Source: an uncultured Lachnospiraceae bacterium (GTDB lineage Bacteria; Bacillota; Clostridia; Lachnospirales; Lachnospiraceae). From it: 64,000 bases of DNA. Below the pieces are notes generated by a model, which made no database searches, was not told where the DNA came from, and saw only the letters and a list, made by a program, of their open reading frames with translations. This document shows, in pieces, positions 17,337-25,868 of this stretch; within the stretch, counting starts at the first letter, position 1; the number at the start of each line of letters is the position of its first letter. The DNA is taken from positions 45,083 through 109,082 of the forward strand of contig CAJTOU010000005.1 of NCBI GenBank assembly GCA_910577835.1, in the 5' to 3' direction. A program made the position numbers and the translations under genes.

Positions 17337-19190
17337 ATGAGAAAGAACAAAAAAGGAATACTGTCTGTTGCCATTATCAGTGCATTGTGTTTAACAGGCA
17401 TATCGTCAGCTTTTGCGCTGGATGCGGGCGATAAAAAGGCAGCAGTAAACAGCATAAGAGAAGCTCGTGTACAGGGAAATGTACAAGAAAATCTTCCGTC
17501 AAAGGAAGAAATCAGACAATATATCAACGAACATTCATGGACTAAATCAAAAACAACTTTTGATACAGAGCCAAATCAGGACAATTATGAAGTAGGAAAA
17601 ATATCTTCAGAATCTTTGAATAATACATTAAATTCAATGAATTGTATTCGCTATATTGTAGGGCTTCCAGAAGTGGTGCTAAATGATACATATACAGAAC
17701 TTGCTCAACACGCAGCTTTTGTAAATTTTTTGAACAAACAATTGTCCCATCAACCAGAGAAGCCGGAAGGCTGTCCAGATGAAATTTATGAAAAAGGTCT
17801 GCAAGGTGCAAGCAGCAGTAATATTGCTTATGGATATTCTTCTGGTTCTGCTGATATGTTTGCACTTTCTACAAGGATTCTGTCTGCATGGATGAATGAC
17901 AGCGATACTAATAATATTGACAGGCTTGGTCACAGACGTTGGGTGATAAATCCAACAATGTCTGCTACTGGTTTTGGTGAAGCAGGTGATGGACATCATG
18001 TTTATACCGCAATGTATTCATTTGACAGGAAGAATCAATTTGCTGTCAATGATTTTATTTCTTGGCCAGCCAAAACAATGCCAGTAGAATATTTCGAGCA
18101 GGATATGGCATGGTCTGTTGAACTTGGCAGCAATTATGGAAAATCAGTCCTTTCTAATGTAGAAGTGACTTTAAAGAAGAAGGGCAGTAATCAGACATGG
18201 ACATTTAATCAAGCTACTTCAAATGAACAAGAAAACTATTTTAATGTTGATACGCAAAATTATGGAAGTCTTGCAAATTGTATTATTTTCCGTCCAAATT
18301 TAGCAGAGATTTCTTATGCGAACGGAGATATTTTTGAAGTATCAATTACAGGACTAACCAACTCTGATGGAACACCAGCTACGCTGGAATATACAGTTAA
18401 TTTCTTCAGTTTAGAAGCTTCAGAAGAAGAATCAAAAGAGGAAACAACTACCGAAGATACAACCGAACCATCAGAAGAAACATCCACTGAAGAAGAATCA
18501 AAAGAAGAATCAACTACCGAAGATACAACCGAACCATCAGAGGAAACATCCACTGAAGAAGAATCAACTACAATACCAGCAAATAATAACAATATTGGAA
18601 CATCCAATTCAGCAAGTTTTGTAGTATCAATAGCGGATGCAGTAAAAATACAAGATTCAGCCATTATTAGTGGATTAGAAGCGGCAGGACTTCCAAATGT
18701 TACAAATTTAAAAGTATCAGTTATTCCAGAAAGTGATTCTATATACCAGACAGTTGTAGATTTAATAAAGAATACTGAAAAAATTAAAGATAAAAACAGT
18801 GTGGCAATAGCAGACCTTTCACTGATAAATACAGAAGGTATTATTGTAAAACAACAATTAAACAGAAAAATCAAGATTACTCTTGAATTATTTGAAAATA
18901 TTAAAAATGCAAAATGGGTTGAAACATTTAGATATAATGAAACAACAAAAACCTTTGACTCTCTTGGAATTTCAGAAGTAATTAATGGAAAGTTTACATT
19001 TGAGACAGACCATTTTACACCATATATATTTGCTTCTGTCGATAGTCCTTCTACAAATAATAACAATAATAGCACTAATAATAATGGCAGTAATGTAAAG
19101 ACAGGTGATTCAGCACCAATTGTAGGATTTGTTATTTTAGCAGCAACAGGACTTTTGGGATTAGTATATACAAGAAAAAAATATGCTTAA
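17337..19190 (+). CDS. Secreted, wall-anchored CAP-domain (SCP/PR1-like) protein
   Basis: 617 residues. Start ATG 17337 (10 bp after AAGGAG); ATG 17328 is only one base from the site. Signal peptide (1-28, ending AFA), a CAP domain (about 75-215) with LAQHAAFVNFL and GHRRWVINP typical of bacterial CAP proteins, then a beta domain, a Thr/Glu/Ser-rich linker with two exact 22-residue repeats, a second globular region (about 415-570), an Asn/Ser linker and a C-terminal sorting-type tail: NVKTGD, hydrophobic stretch, RKKYA. The LPxTG box is replaced by NVKTG, close to the xPKTG variants common in Clostridia. Function of the CAP domain here is unknown. Confidence 0.85.
   Translation: MRKNKKGILSVAIISALCLTGISSAFALDAGDKKAAVNSIREARVQGNVQENLPSKEEIRQYINEHSWTKSKTTFDTEPNQDNYEVGKISSESLNNTLNSMNCIRYIVGLPEVVLNDTYTELAQHAAFVNFLNKQLSHQPEKPEGCPDEIYEKGLQGASSSNIAYGYSSGSADMFALSTRILSAWMNDSDTNNIDRLGHRRWVINPTMSATGFGEAGDGHHVYTAMYSFDRKNQFAVNDFISWPAKTMPVEYFEQDMAWSVELGSNYGKSVLSNVEVTLKKKGSNQTWTFNQATSNEQENYFNVDTQNYGSLANCIIFRPNLAEISYANGDIFEVSITGLTNSDGTPATLEYTVNFFSLEASEEESKEETTTEDTTEPSEETSTEEESKEESTTEDTTEPSEETSTEEESTTIPANNNNIGTSNSASFVVSIADAVKIQDSAIISGLEAAGLPNVTNLKVSVIPESDSIYQTVVDLIKNTEKIKDKNSVAIADLSLINTEGIIVKQQLNRKIKITLELFENIKNAKWVETFRYNETTKTFDSLGISEVINGKFTFETDHFTPYIFASVDSPSTNNNNNSTNNNGSNVKTGDSAPIVGFVILAATGLLGLVYTRKKYA
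18423..18554 (+). repeat. Two 66-bp in-frame repeats in CAP protein linker
   Basis: Units 18423-18488 and 18489-18554 each encode a 22-residue Glu/Thr/Ser-rich segment (EEESKEE ... SEETST), nearly identical at DNA level, and a third unit begins before it breaks off. An extended wall-spanning linker prone to length variation. Confidence 0.9.
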
Positions 19191-19230
19191 ATAGAAAATT
19201 TAATAAAATATATTAAATCTTTAAAAGTAA

Positions 19231-19260
19231 AGCAGCCGCACAAAACGTGCGGCTGCTTTT
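19231..19260 (+). terminator. Bidirectional rho-independent terminator
   Basis: Perfect 11-bp arms AGCAGCCGCAC and GTGCGGCTGCT around a 5-nt loop, followed by TTTT on the + strand and by a T-rich run on the - strand. It can end both the CAP gene and the small minus-strand gene at 19278. Confidence 0.93.
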
Positions 19261-19277
19261 GTAAATATCCTGCGTAC

Positions 19278-19424
19278 TTACTGTGGCTTTATGGTAATTG
19301 CAGTATAGTTATCCAACTTATACCTGTTTTTTAATAATTTCTGTATCTCTGAAAGGTTATTTGCTACAGCAATCAGTTCCTTTACCTCATCATCTGCGAT
19401 TAGTCTAATCTTGAATTTCTTCAT
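19278..19424 (-). CDS. Small 48-residue protein of unknown function
   Basis: ATG at 19424-19422, TAA at 19280-19278. A GCGAGGTG ribosome site lies about 10 bp upstream on the minus strand. Product: basic/amphipathic, begins MKKFKIRLIADDEVKELIAV and continues with a helix-rich stretch (NNLSEIQKLLKNRYKLDNY). Placed between a bidirectional terminator and the XRE regulator on the same strand, so it may be cotranscribed with the regulator. I do not recognise the family. Codon use and the ribosome site make it a credible gene; no homology claim is made. Confidence 0.55.
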   Translation of the reverse strand: MKKFKIRLIADDEVKELIAVANNLSEIQKLLKNRYKLDNYTAITIKPQ

Positions 19425-19510
19425 GTTAAAAACACCTCGCTTTATCGCTTAGAATAAGATTTTATTGTAAACTGCAAGAAACTATACAGTAAAAAACAGG
19501 TAAAGGATAA

Positions 19511-19825
19511 TTATTCTGTTTTATTACCACGAGCATTATGGACAGAATCATAATAGTTAAGCAGTTTATAAATCAGCTTTTTTTCTTCCATATTATATTT
19601 TTCAATACTGACATATTCTTTTCCGGAAATACCGAGGATATCGTCTGAAGTAGTGTGAAAAATTTTGGCAAGTTCTATGATTTTATCCGTAGTAGGAACA
19701 GAAATACCTGTTTCCCACGCATTTACACTGGCGCGTGTAACATTCATGCACTGCGCCAGCTCTGACCGCGACATATGTTGTTTTTCTCTGAGTTCATGCA
19801 GTCTTTTTGAAATATTTAGTTTCAT
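19511..19825 (-). CDS. XRE-family helix-turn-helix transcriptional regulator
   Basis: 104 residues from ATG 19825, preceded on its strand by AAAGGAGG; a longer form (from 19873) is possible but unnecessary. The N-terminal HTH_3 domain shows LHELREKQHMSRSELAQ ... VTRASVNAWETG ... TTDKIIELAKIF, the five-helix pattern of Cro/C1 regulators, then SDDILG and a 35-residue acidic/helical tail. It is divergently oriented to the Tad pilus operon whose promoter begins 149 bp away, so it is the obvious local regulator (inference). Candidate operators are listed separately. Confidence 0.9.
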   Translation of the reverse strand: MKLNISKRLHELREKQHMSRSELAQCMNVTRASVNAWETGISVPTTDKIIELAKIFHTTSDDILGISGKEYVSIEKYNMEEKKLIYKLLNYYDSVHNARGNKTE

Positions 19826-19846
19826 CTCTTTCCAACCTCCTTTCCC

Positions 19847-19858
19847 ACTATTAATAGT
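19847..19858. promoter_or_regulatory. Perfect 12-bp palindrome upstream of XRE gene
   Basis: ACTATTAATAGT reads identically on both strands and sits just upstream of the XRE ribosome site, a usual place for an autoregulatory operator. Confidence 0.4.
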
Positions 19859-19876
19859 AATACATGTTATCAATCA

Positions 19877-19971
19877 ATAAATTATCATAAATGAATAATA
19901 GAAATTTACGCTTTGGTTATAGTAAAAAATGTCGTATTGTAAAATATAATTAATCATTCTTGATAATTTAT
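19877..19971. promoter_or_regulatory. Paired inverted half-sites in the XRE/Tad divergent region
   Basis: ATAAATTATCA at 19877-19887 and its exact reverse complement TGATAATTTAT at 19961-19971 flank the divergent gap. The second copy ends 2 bp before the -35 box of the Tad promoter, where a repressor or activator could act. Confidence 0.4.
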
Positions 19972-19973
19972 AA

Positions 19974-20002
19974 TTGACAAACAAAGAAATACATACTATA
20001 AT
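19974..20002 (+). promoter_or_regulatory. Consensus sigma-A promoter of the Tad pilus operon
   Basis: TTGACA (19974-19979), 17-bp spacer, TATAAT (19997-20002): a perfect match to the sigma-A consensus, 90 bp before the tadZ start. Confidence 0.9.
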
Positions 20003-20092
20003 TTGATTGAAATGAATTTGTGGCTTACAAAAGACAGGAAAAGCAAAAAGATATTTGATGAAAATTATAAGAGACGTAAGAGGAGAACACAT

Positions 20093-21154
20093 ATGAAAAT
20101 AAGAATTGCCATTCTGGAGCAGGATAAAAACTATCTGCAAAGGCTGCTGTCAGCATTTGAAACAAAATATGAAGATAAAATAGAGATGTATTCTTTTACA
20201 GATGAAAAGCTGGCATTGAACGCCGTAAAAAATAATAAAATCAATGTATTTCTGAGTGGGGATAAATTTGCAGTTACTAAAAATCAAATGCCGGAAAAAT
20301 GTGGTTTTGGTTATCTGGTAGATACTCCAGATATTGAAACACTGAATGATGAAAAGGCTATCTGTAAATTTCAGAAAATTGATTTAATCTATAAGGAAAT
20401 CGTAAGTCTTTATTCAGAAAATGTACTAGATAAAATAAAAAATTATGATGAGGGAAGTGCGAGAATTATTGCTTTTACCTCTCCGTCAGGTGGTACGGGA
20501 GCAAGTACGATGGCAGTAGCCTCTGCGAGATATTTTGCAAAATGCGGAAAAAAGACATTGTATTTTAATACTGAGGAGCTTGGGGACAGCAATGTATATT
20601 TTATGGGAGAGGGTCAATTTACTTTTGATGATTTGATTTATGCGGTCAAAAGCAAAAAGGCCAATATGACATTAAAATTTGAAAGTACTGTCAAGCAGGA
20701 TATCAGTGGTGTATATTTTTTCTCGCCGGGCAATAAGGCGTTAGATGTGATTGATTTGAGCAGAGATGAAATTAGTCAGATGATTGTGGATTTGAAAATG
20801 TCGGGAATTTTTGACGTGATTATCTGGGATATGGATTATTCATTTGACGAACTTAGAAGCGACCATATGGAACTGGTGTCTGATATTGTGCTGGTCAGTG
20901 ACGGGCTAGAACTGAGTATTTCTAAATTCAGAAGAATGTATGAATCACTTGAAGTTTTAGAACGGCAGCGGAAGGTAGATGTTATGGATAAGATGTGGAT
21001 TGTTTATAACAAATTCAGCAATAAAATGAGCAGAAGTGTGGGAGTTGATGATATTAGAGAACTGGGCGGTGCGCCAAGATATGAGCATGCTACGGTAAAT
21101 CAGATTATAGAACAGTTGTTAAAGTTGAATTTATATGAAAAGCTGCTGATGTAA
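20093..21154 (+). CDS. tadZ: Tad pilus localisation ATPase, TadZ/CpaE-like
   Basis: 353 residues from ATG 20093 (AGGAG at 20080). N-terminal receiver-like domain (about 1-110; ILEQDKNYLQRLLSAFE opening, no clear phospho-acceptor set), then a ParA/MinD-type ATPase. Its Walker A region reads SPSGGTGASTMA, where the conserved Lys of GKS/T is replaced by Ala, a feature often seen in TadZ/CpaE proteins. IIWDMDYS is the Walker B-like strand. TadZ places the pilus machine in the cell. First gene of the operon. Confidence 0.85.
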   Translation: MKIRIAILEQDKNYLQRLLSAFETKYEDKIEMYSFTDEKLALNAVKNNKINVFLSGDKFAVTKNQMPEKCGFGYLVDTPDIETLNDEKAICKFQKIDLIYKEIVSLYSENVLDKIKNYDEGSARIIAFTSPSGGTGASTMAVASARYFAKCGKKTLYFNTEELGDSNVYFMGEGQFTFDDLIYAVKSKKANMTLKFESTVKQDISGVYFFSPGNKALDVIDLSRDEISQMIVDLKMSGIFDVIIWDMDYSFDELRSDHMELVSDIVLVSDGLELSISKFRRMYESLEVLERQRKVDVMDKMWIVYNKFSNKMSRSVGVDDIRELGGAPRYEHATVNQIIEQLLKLNLYEKLLM

Positions 21155-21298
21155 ATTGAATATAAAAATAATAATGTAGTAAATAAAAATTATAATAAAT
21201 AATAATTTGTAAAAAAGACAAATATATAAAAAAATATTTATATATTATTATATAACTAAATAACAAAAAAAGTACATATATGTAAATAGAGGAAAAAA

Positions 21299-22537
21299 AT
21301 GGGAATTGATGAAGAGCAGAAATTTGTGGAACAAATCAAAAATTATGTAACAGAAAATTTGCCTTTGAGTAAAATGTCAGATGAAGAGCTTGAGGAGCAG
21401 GTGGAGAAAATTGTCACTGAACGATTGAAAGGAATCTATTGTTCAGTAGAACAGAAGCTGGAAATTGTCAGGCAGGTTTACAGCTCGATACGTGGATTTG
21501 GATTGTTGGACAGTATTATCAGCGATGATACAATTACTGAAGTGATGATAAATGGTGCAAATGATATTTTTATTGAGAAAAATGGGCGGTTGACAAAGCT
21601 TGATAAAAAGTTTGAAAGTGAGAGAAAGTTGGAGGATATTATTCAGCGTATTGTTGGACTCGCAGGCCGTGAGGTAAATCAGGCAAATCCGATTGTAGAT
21701 ACAAAACTGCCTGACGGTTCCCGTGTGAATGTGGTGTTACCTCCAATAGCCTTATGTGGTCCTACTATGACAATAAGAAAGTTCTCCAAAACACCTATGA
21801 CAATAGAACGCTTAATTCAATATGGTTCTTTAACACAGGAGATAGCAGACAAGCTGGAACTTTTGGTAAAGGCAAAATATAATATTTTTATCTGTGGCGG
21901 TACAGGTTCAGGAAAAACAACTTTTTTAAACGCTCTGTCAAATTATATTCCAAGAGACGAAAGAGTAATTACGATTGAGGATTCCGCAGAGCTTCAGATT
22001 ACCGGTGTGGATAATCTGGTGAGTTTGGAAACAAGAAATGCAAATGCTAGTGGCGCTGGACAGATTACCATACGAGATTTGATTAAATCGTCACTTCGTA
22101 TGAGGCCGGAAAGAATCGTAGTAGGAGAAGTGAGAGGCGGAGAAGCGCTTGATATGCTTCAAGCGATGAATACTGGTCATGATGGTTCGCTTTCAACTGG
22201 TCATGCCAATTCCACACAGGATATGTTAAGCCGTCTGGAAACCATGGTGCTGCAGGGCGCACCAGGGCTTCCACTGGAGGCTATTCGTCAACAGATTGCA
22301 TCGGCTGTGGATATTATGATTCATTTGTCAAGGCTTCGGGATCATTCGAGGAAGACAATGGAGATTACCGAAGTGGTAGGGTATAAAAATGGAGAGATTG
22401 TATTGAATCCTTTATATCAATTTGAGGAGGATGATAAAACGAAATTAGAAAAGGTACATGGAAATTTAAACAGAACAAAGAACCCAATGAAAAATGACTT
22501 TAAGCTGATTTTGTCAGGAATCAGAGAGAAGATATAG
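21299..22537 (+). CDS. tadA: Tad pilus assembly ATPase, TadA/CpaF
   Basis: 412 residues. Type II/IV secretion ATPase: N-terminal helical domain, the EVMINGANDIFIEKNGRL strand pair, Walker A GGTGSGKTTF (about 199-208), TIEDSAELQ (Asp box), LRMRPERIVVGEVRGGEA (Walker B) and the His box TGHDGSLSTGHANS. It powers pilin polymerisation as a hexamer at the inner face of the membrane. AGAGGA ribosome site. The 144-bp AT-rich gap before it (21155-21298) holds no recognisable gene. Confidence 0.96.
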   Translation: MGIDEEQKFVEQIKNYVTENLPLSKMSDEELEEQVEKIVTERLKGIYCSVEQKLEIVRQVYSSIRGFGLLDSIISDDTITEVMINGANDIFIEKNGRLTKLDKKFESERKLEDIIQRIVGLAGREVNQANPIVDTKLPDGSRVNVVLPPIALCGPTMTIRKFSKTPMTIERLIQYGSLTQEIADKLELLVKAKYNIFICGGTGSGKTTFLNALSNYIPRDERVITIEDSAELQITGVDNLVSLETRNANASGAGQITIRDLIKSSLRMRPERIVVGEVRGGEALDMLQAMNTGHDGSLSTGHANSTQDMLSRLETMVLQGAPGLPLEAIRQQIASAVDIMIHLSRLRDHSRKTMEITEVVGYKNGEIVLNPLYQFEEDDKTKLEKVHGNLNRTKNPMKNDFKLILSGIREKI

Positions 22538-22546
22538 GAGAAAGTT

Positions 22547-23599
22547 ATGAAACATTACTATGGAGAGAATCAGGGGGATATGGGGTATGGGGAGGGAACA
22601 GATATGGGGTGTCAGGAGGAAAATAGACAGAATATGGGATATCAGACAGGATATGGGCAGGAAACAGGGCACGAAACAGAATATGAACAGCAGATAAGAA
22701 ATCAAGGGCAAGGAGCATTTGTTGAGGCAAAAGAAAAGAAAGAGAAAAAAAAGAAAAAAGAAAAACAAATGCAGCCACAATATTATATGTCAGTAACAAA
22801 TATGACTACATGGAATTATAATGTGTATTATATGTTAAAGAAAGAAAAGACATTGTATTTTCTAGTGGCATTTTTGGCAGGCGGATTTGTAGGATATGTA
22901 TTCTTTGGAGGATTGTTTAAGGATGAATTTTACAGTCCCACTATAAAGACTTACATATCTGATATATCAGTTATATTTATTTTTGGTATTTTGTTTGGAA
23001 AAATATATCTTCCTATGAGAACAGAACAATTAAAAGAAAAGAAAAAAAGGATACTAAAACTGCAGTTCAGAGATATGCTGGAATCTTTAACCACTTCATT
23101 AAATGCCGGAAGTAATACAATCGATGCGTTTCAAAATGTATATGAGGACCTTAAAGTCCAATATGGCGAAGAAGCAGATATTGTATATGAAATATCAGTG
23201 ATTCTATCAGGAATAAGAAATAATCATACAATTGAAGAAATGTTGAAAGACTTTGGATGGAGAAGCGGAGTTGATGATATTATCAGTTTTTCACAAGTGT
23301 TTGAAGTGTCTTATAGAAAAGGAGGAAATATCAAAGATATTGTTAGAAATACGCATAATATATTGAGTGATAAGATGAGAATATCTGAGGATATAGAAAC
23401 TCAGATTACCGCTGCGAAGAATGAAAATAATATTATGATTGTGATGCCAGTGATTCTTATAGCTATGATAAAAAGTATGAGTCCCGATTTTGCATCTAAT
23501 TTTGCAAGCATATCCGGTGTAATAGCCACATTGGTCAGCCTCGGGTTGTTTATTTTGTCTTATATTATAGGAAGAAAGCTAATGGAGATTAAAATCTAA
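22547..23599 (+). CDS. tadB: Tad pilus inner-membrane platform protein, TadB-like
   Basis: 350 residues. A low-complexity Gly/Gln/Glu/Tyr-rich cytoplasmic N-terminus (1-60) and a Lys-rich patch precede two hydrophobic helices (about 104-150), a T2SSF domain (about 165-300; DMLESLTTSLNAGSNTIDAF, the TadB/GspF pattern) and two closing helices. Starts 9 bp after tadA. Works with TadC as the platform under the ATPase. The N-terminal extension is unlike typical TadB and may bind cytoplasmic partners. Confidence 0.85.
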   Translation: MKHYYGENQGDMGYGEGTDMGCQEENRQNMGYQTGYGQETGHETEYEQQIRNQGQGAFVEAKEKKEKKKKKEKQMQPQYYMSVTNMTTWNYNVYYMLKKEKTLYFLVAFLAGGFVGYVFFGGLFKDEFYSPTIKTYISDISVIFIFGILFGKIYLPMRTEQLKEKKKRILKLQFRDMLESLTTSLNAGSNTIDAFQNVYEDLKVQYGEEADIVYEISVILSGIRNNHTIEEMLKDFGWRSGVDDIISFSQVFEVSYRKGGNIKDIVRNTHNILSDKMRISEDIETQITAAKNENNIMIVMPVILIAMIKSMSPDFASNFASISGVIATLVSLGLFILSYIIGRKLMEIKI

Positions 23600-23600
23600 A

Positions 23601-24014
23601 GTGTGGATGAGTGTTTCATATAGTTACACAAGAATTTTTGGCTGGTCGGTGATACTGTTTTTTTTCTATATACTTTCAGTTATTATGCTGAAAAAAAGAG
23701 ACAAATGGAAAAAAATAATAAAAGTTTTTACATTGGGTATAGGGACAGGAACTATGTTCGTATATATTTTGTTTGAATATTTATTTCATTTAAACAAGAT
23801 AGATGTAATCGTTTTGGAAAAAGACACAGATAAAGTTGTTTATATAAAAGAAGAGATAGATAAAGTGTACTCGCAGGGGGAGAATTGTATAACATTTGTA
23901 TCAAGAAGAAAGACAGAAAATATTTTTTATAGAGTAAAGGAATATGAAGTAAAAAACAATAAAGTATTTATTTATATAGAAACGCAGGAGGAAAAAGATG
24001 TTTACAATTATTGA
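23601..24014 (+). CDS. Unknown two-helix membrane protein between tadB and tadC
   Basis: 137 residues from GTG 23601 (ATG 23607 is the alternative; neither has a strong ribosome site). Two hydrophobic segments (about 10-28 and 43-62) are followed by a soluble tail of about 75 residues rich in charged residues (EKDTDKVVYIKEEIDKVYSQ). It starts two bases after the tadB stop and overlaps the tadC start by 17 bp, so it is translationally embedded in the platform gene pair. I do not recognise it; position suggests an accessory platform subunit. Confidence 0.7.
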   Translation: MWMSVSYSYTRIFGWSVILFFFYILSVIMLKKRDKWKKIIKVFTLGIGTGTMFVYILFEYLFHLNKIDVIVLEKDTDKVVYIKEEIDKVYSQGENCITFVSRRKTENIFYRVKEYEVKNNKVFIYIETQEEKDVYNY

Positions 24015-24867
24015 TATTGTAATGTTTGGTACCGGAGGCATTTTGCTTATATTGTATTTGATATTTTTCTTTAAGGGGCTGCAGTATAAGGAGTATTTTG
24101 CTGGATTGGATGAAGACGATTACATATTGAAAGATATTTATATTGTTGGACTGGCTGTTTTGAGAACAATTCATTACTCATTTATAAGCAAAAAAGACAG
24201 AATTTTAAGGCAGGATATTAATATTTTTTATGGAAAAAATTATGAGGATTTCTATTTGGTAACGATTCGCTCACAGCAGATATCGATTGCGTTTACCTTA
24301 TTAGTATTGGGCTTCTGCATCTATGGACTGGCTGGAGATGCACTTATTGTATTTGTAATAGCAGGATTTGCTGCACTGGCGTTTTATTACTTTGGCTCCT
24401 TATTGGAAAACAGAATAAAAGAGCGTTCAGACAGTATGTTGAGCGATTTTTCGGAAATGGTTTCCAAACTTGCGCTCTTAACAAATGCCGGATTGATATT
24501 GAGAGAAGCATGGGAAATGGTCGCTTATAATGGAGAAAGCGATTTGTATAGAGAAATGCAAATGTCAGTAGAAGATATGAGAAATGGGGAATCAGAGATT
24601 ACAGCTATCAGCAAATTTGCTTCCAGAAGTATGCTTCCAGAGATTCGCAAATTTAGCTCTACGGTTGTACAGGGATTGGAAAAGGGAAATCAGGAACTAG
24701 TATATATGTTGCAGGAACAGAGTAAAGAGTGCTGGGAATTAAAACAGCAGCTTGCAAAACGGCAGGGTGAAAAAGCTTCGTCAAAGCTTATGATTCCAAT
24801 GGCGATTATGTTTATTGGAATACTGATAATGGTGGTTATCCCTATTTTTAGTAATATGGGAATGTAA
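23998..24867 (+). CDS. tadC: Tad pilus inner-membrane platform protein, TadC-like
   Basis: 289 residues; ATG 23998 after GCAGGAGG. Hydrophobic N-terminal helix (5-25), a cytoplasmic region, two helices (about 98-135), a T2SSF domain (DMLSDFSEMVSKLALLTNAGLILREAWEMV) and a C-terminal helix. This is the second GspF-like platform subunit of Tad systems. Confidence 0.85.
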   Translation: MFTIIDIVMFGTGGILLILYLIFFFKGLQYKEYFAGLDEDDYILKDIYIVGLAVLRTIHYSFISKKDRILRQDINIFYGKNYEDFYLVTIRSQQISIAFTLLVLGFCIYGLAGDALIVFVIAGFAALAFYYFGSLLENRIKERSDSMLSDFSEMVSKLALLTNAGLILREAWEMVAYNGESDLYREMQMSVEDMRNGESEITAISKFASRSMLPEIRKFSSTVVQGLEKGNQELVYMLQEQSKECWELKQQLAKRQGEKASSKLMIPMAIMFIGILIMVVIPIFSNMGM

Positions 24868-24906
24868 TCATAAATAATAATAATTTACAAGGAGGAAAAT
24901 GAAACA

Positions 24907-25131
24907 ATGAATTTACTTAATGAGTTTTACATTGCATGGCTGTGCAGATTAAATGCTGTTAAAAATGATGAGACAGGCGGGTCCGAAATGATTGCTGTGG
25001 TGGTTATGATTGGGATTGTTGTTATTTTGGCGGTTGTTTTTAGAAATGAAATTAAGGATTTAATAGAAGGTATTTTTACAGATACAAAAACGGCAGCGAC
25101 AAAGGCAATGACGCCAATAGAGCCTAAATAA
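24907..25131 (+). CDS. flp: Flp-type pilin (Flp1-like)
   Basis: 74 residues. Short leader with ETGGSEM before a hydrophobic core (IAVVVMIGIVVILAVVF), then a polar tail ending in IEPK. The conserved Gly-x-x-Glu arrangement is the prepilin-processing site; Glu is followed by the hydrophobic stretch as in Flp/Tad pilins. The last base of the stop codon, A25131, is also the first base of a long hairpin. Likely major pilin, cut by the peptidase encoded at 30025. Confidence 0.8.
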   Translation: MNLLNEFYIAWLCRLNAVKNDETGGSEMIAVVVMIGIVVILAVVFRNEIKDLIEGIFTDTKTAATKAMTPIEPK

Positions 25132-25200
25132 CAATATTTTTACCGAAGTATTTACTCTGTTTTTATCAAAACAGAGTAAATACTTCAGTAAAAATATTGT
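25131..25200 (+). repeat. 70-nt hairpin between flp and tadE (33-bp arms, one mismatch)
   Basis: Left arm 25131-25163 and right arm 25168-25200 are complementary at 32 of 33 positions with a 4-nt loop (TATC). The hairpin occupies nearly the whole flp-tadE gap. No T-run follows the right arm, though both arms contain A/T runs. It could attenuate or protect the pilin message. Confidence 0.92.
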
Positions 25201-25222
25201 AATCAAGGAGAATATTTATATT

Positions 25223-25855
25223 ATGAAAAATGAAAAAGGCGCTACAATTGTAGAGGCATCGCTGGTATTCCCAATTGTATTTATTATTATCATAATCATG
25301 CTGACATTAGGGAACGCATACTACCAGAAATGCCGTGTAGAAGCGATTGTCAGCGTAAATGCGATTGAGTGCGCCGGTTATGCGCAGGACACATTATTAG
25401 ATTATTATAAAAAAAATGGAAAAGTTCCTACAAATGTAAATGATATGCCGTCTATTGAACCATATAAATATTTAATCAATGGCACAGGAAGTAATATTAA
25501 TACAAATGTTGCCGATGCGGAACAAAATATAAAAAAACAGATAGAGGAATTAAATGCGGGATATTATAAAGGAATGGAGGTACATCTCGAAAGCTATCAG
25601 GTGTCTTATCAAAATTATTTTATTTATCAGACAATTACAGCTAAAGTAAACTGCAGAATACAGATGCCTGTCAGACCTCTTTGGAGCAGCGAATATCTGA
25701 ATTATTATTTTTCAGTGATTTATGATATACCAGTGACAGATTCAACAGAGTTTATACGAAATGTAGATATGGCAGTCGATTATCTGGAAAAGTATGGTGT
25801 AATAGATAAAATACAAAATGCAATGAACAAGGTAAAAGAATTTTTTGGAAGTTAA
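25223..25855 (+). CDS. TadE-like minor pilin
   Basis: 210 residues. N-terminus KNEKGATIVEASLVFPIVFIIIIIMLTLGN carries the pilin-like leader (GATIVEASL) with the Glu expected at the +5 region and a membrane helix; the rest is a soluble domain. ATG 25223 with AAGGAG. TadE-type proteins are pseudopilins incorporated at low level. Ends 14 bp before the next start. Confidence 0.88.
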   Translation: MKNEKGATIVEASLVFPIVFIIIIIMLTLGNAYYQKCRVEAIVSVNAIECAGYAQDTLLDYYKKNGKVPTNVNDMPSIEPYKYLINGTGSNINTNVADAEQNIKKQIEELNAGYYKGMEVHLESYQVSYQNYFIYQTITAKVNCRIQMPVRPLWSSEYLNYYFSVIYDIPVTDSTEFIRNVDMAVDYLEKYGVIDKIQNAMNKVKEFFGS

Positions 25856-25868
25856 ACCGGAGGTTTTT

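Noticed and set aside
18314-19075. 253-residue open frame on the minus strand opposite the CAP gene
   Set aside because: Its Ser/Val/Asp-rich product mirrors the Glu/Thr repeat of the real gene; no start signal.
21155-21298. AT-rich gap between tadZ and tadA as a second promoter
   Set aside because: TTGAAT and TATAAT are present but 29 bp apart; no usable pair found.
25131-25200. Hairpin after flp called as an intrinsic terminator
   Set aside because: No T-run after the right arm and tadE follows immediately, so I kept it as a structured element of unknown effect.
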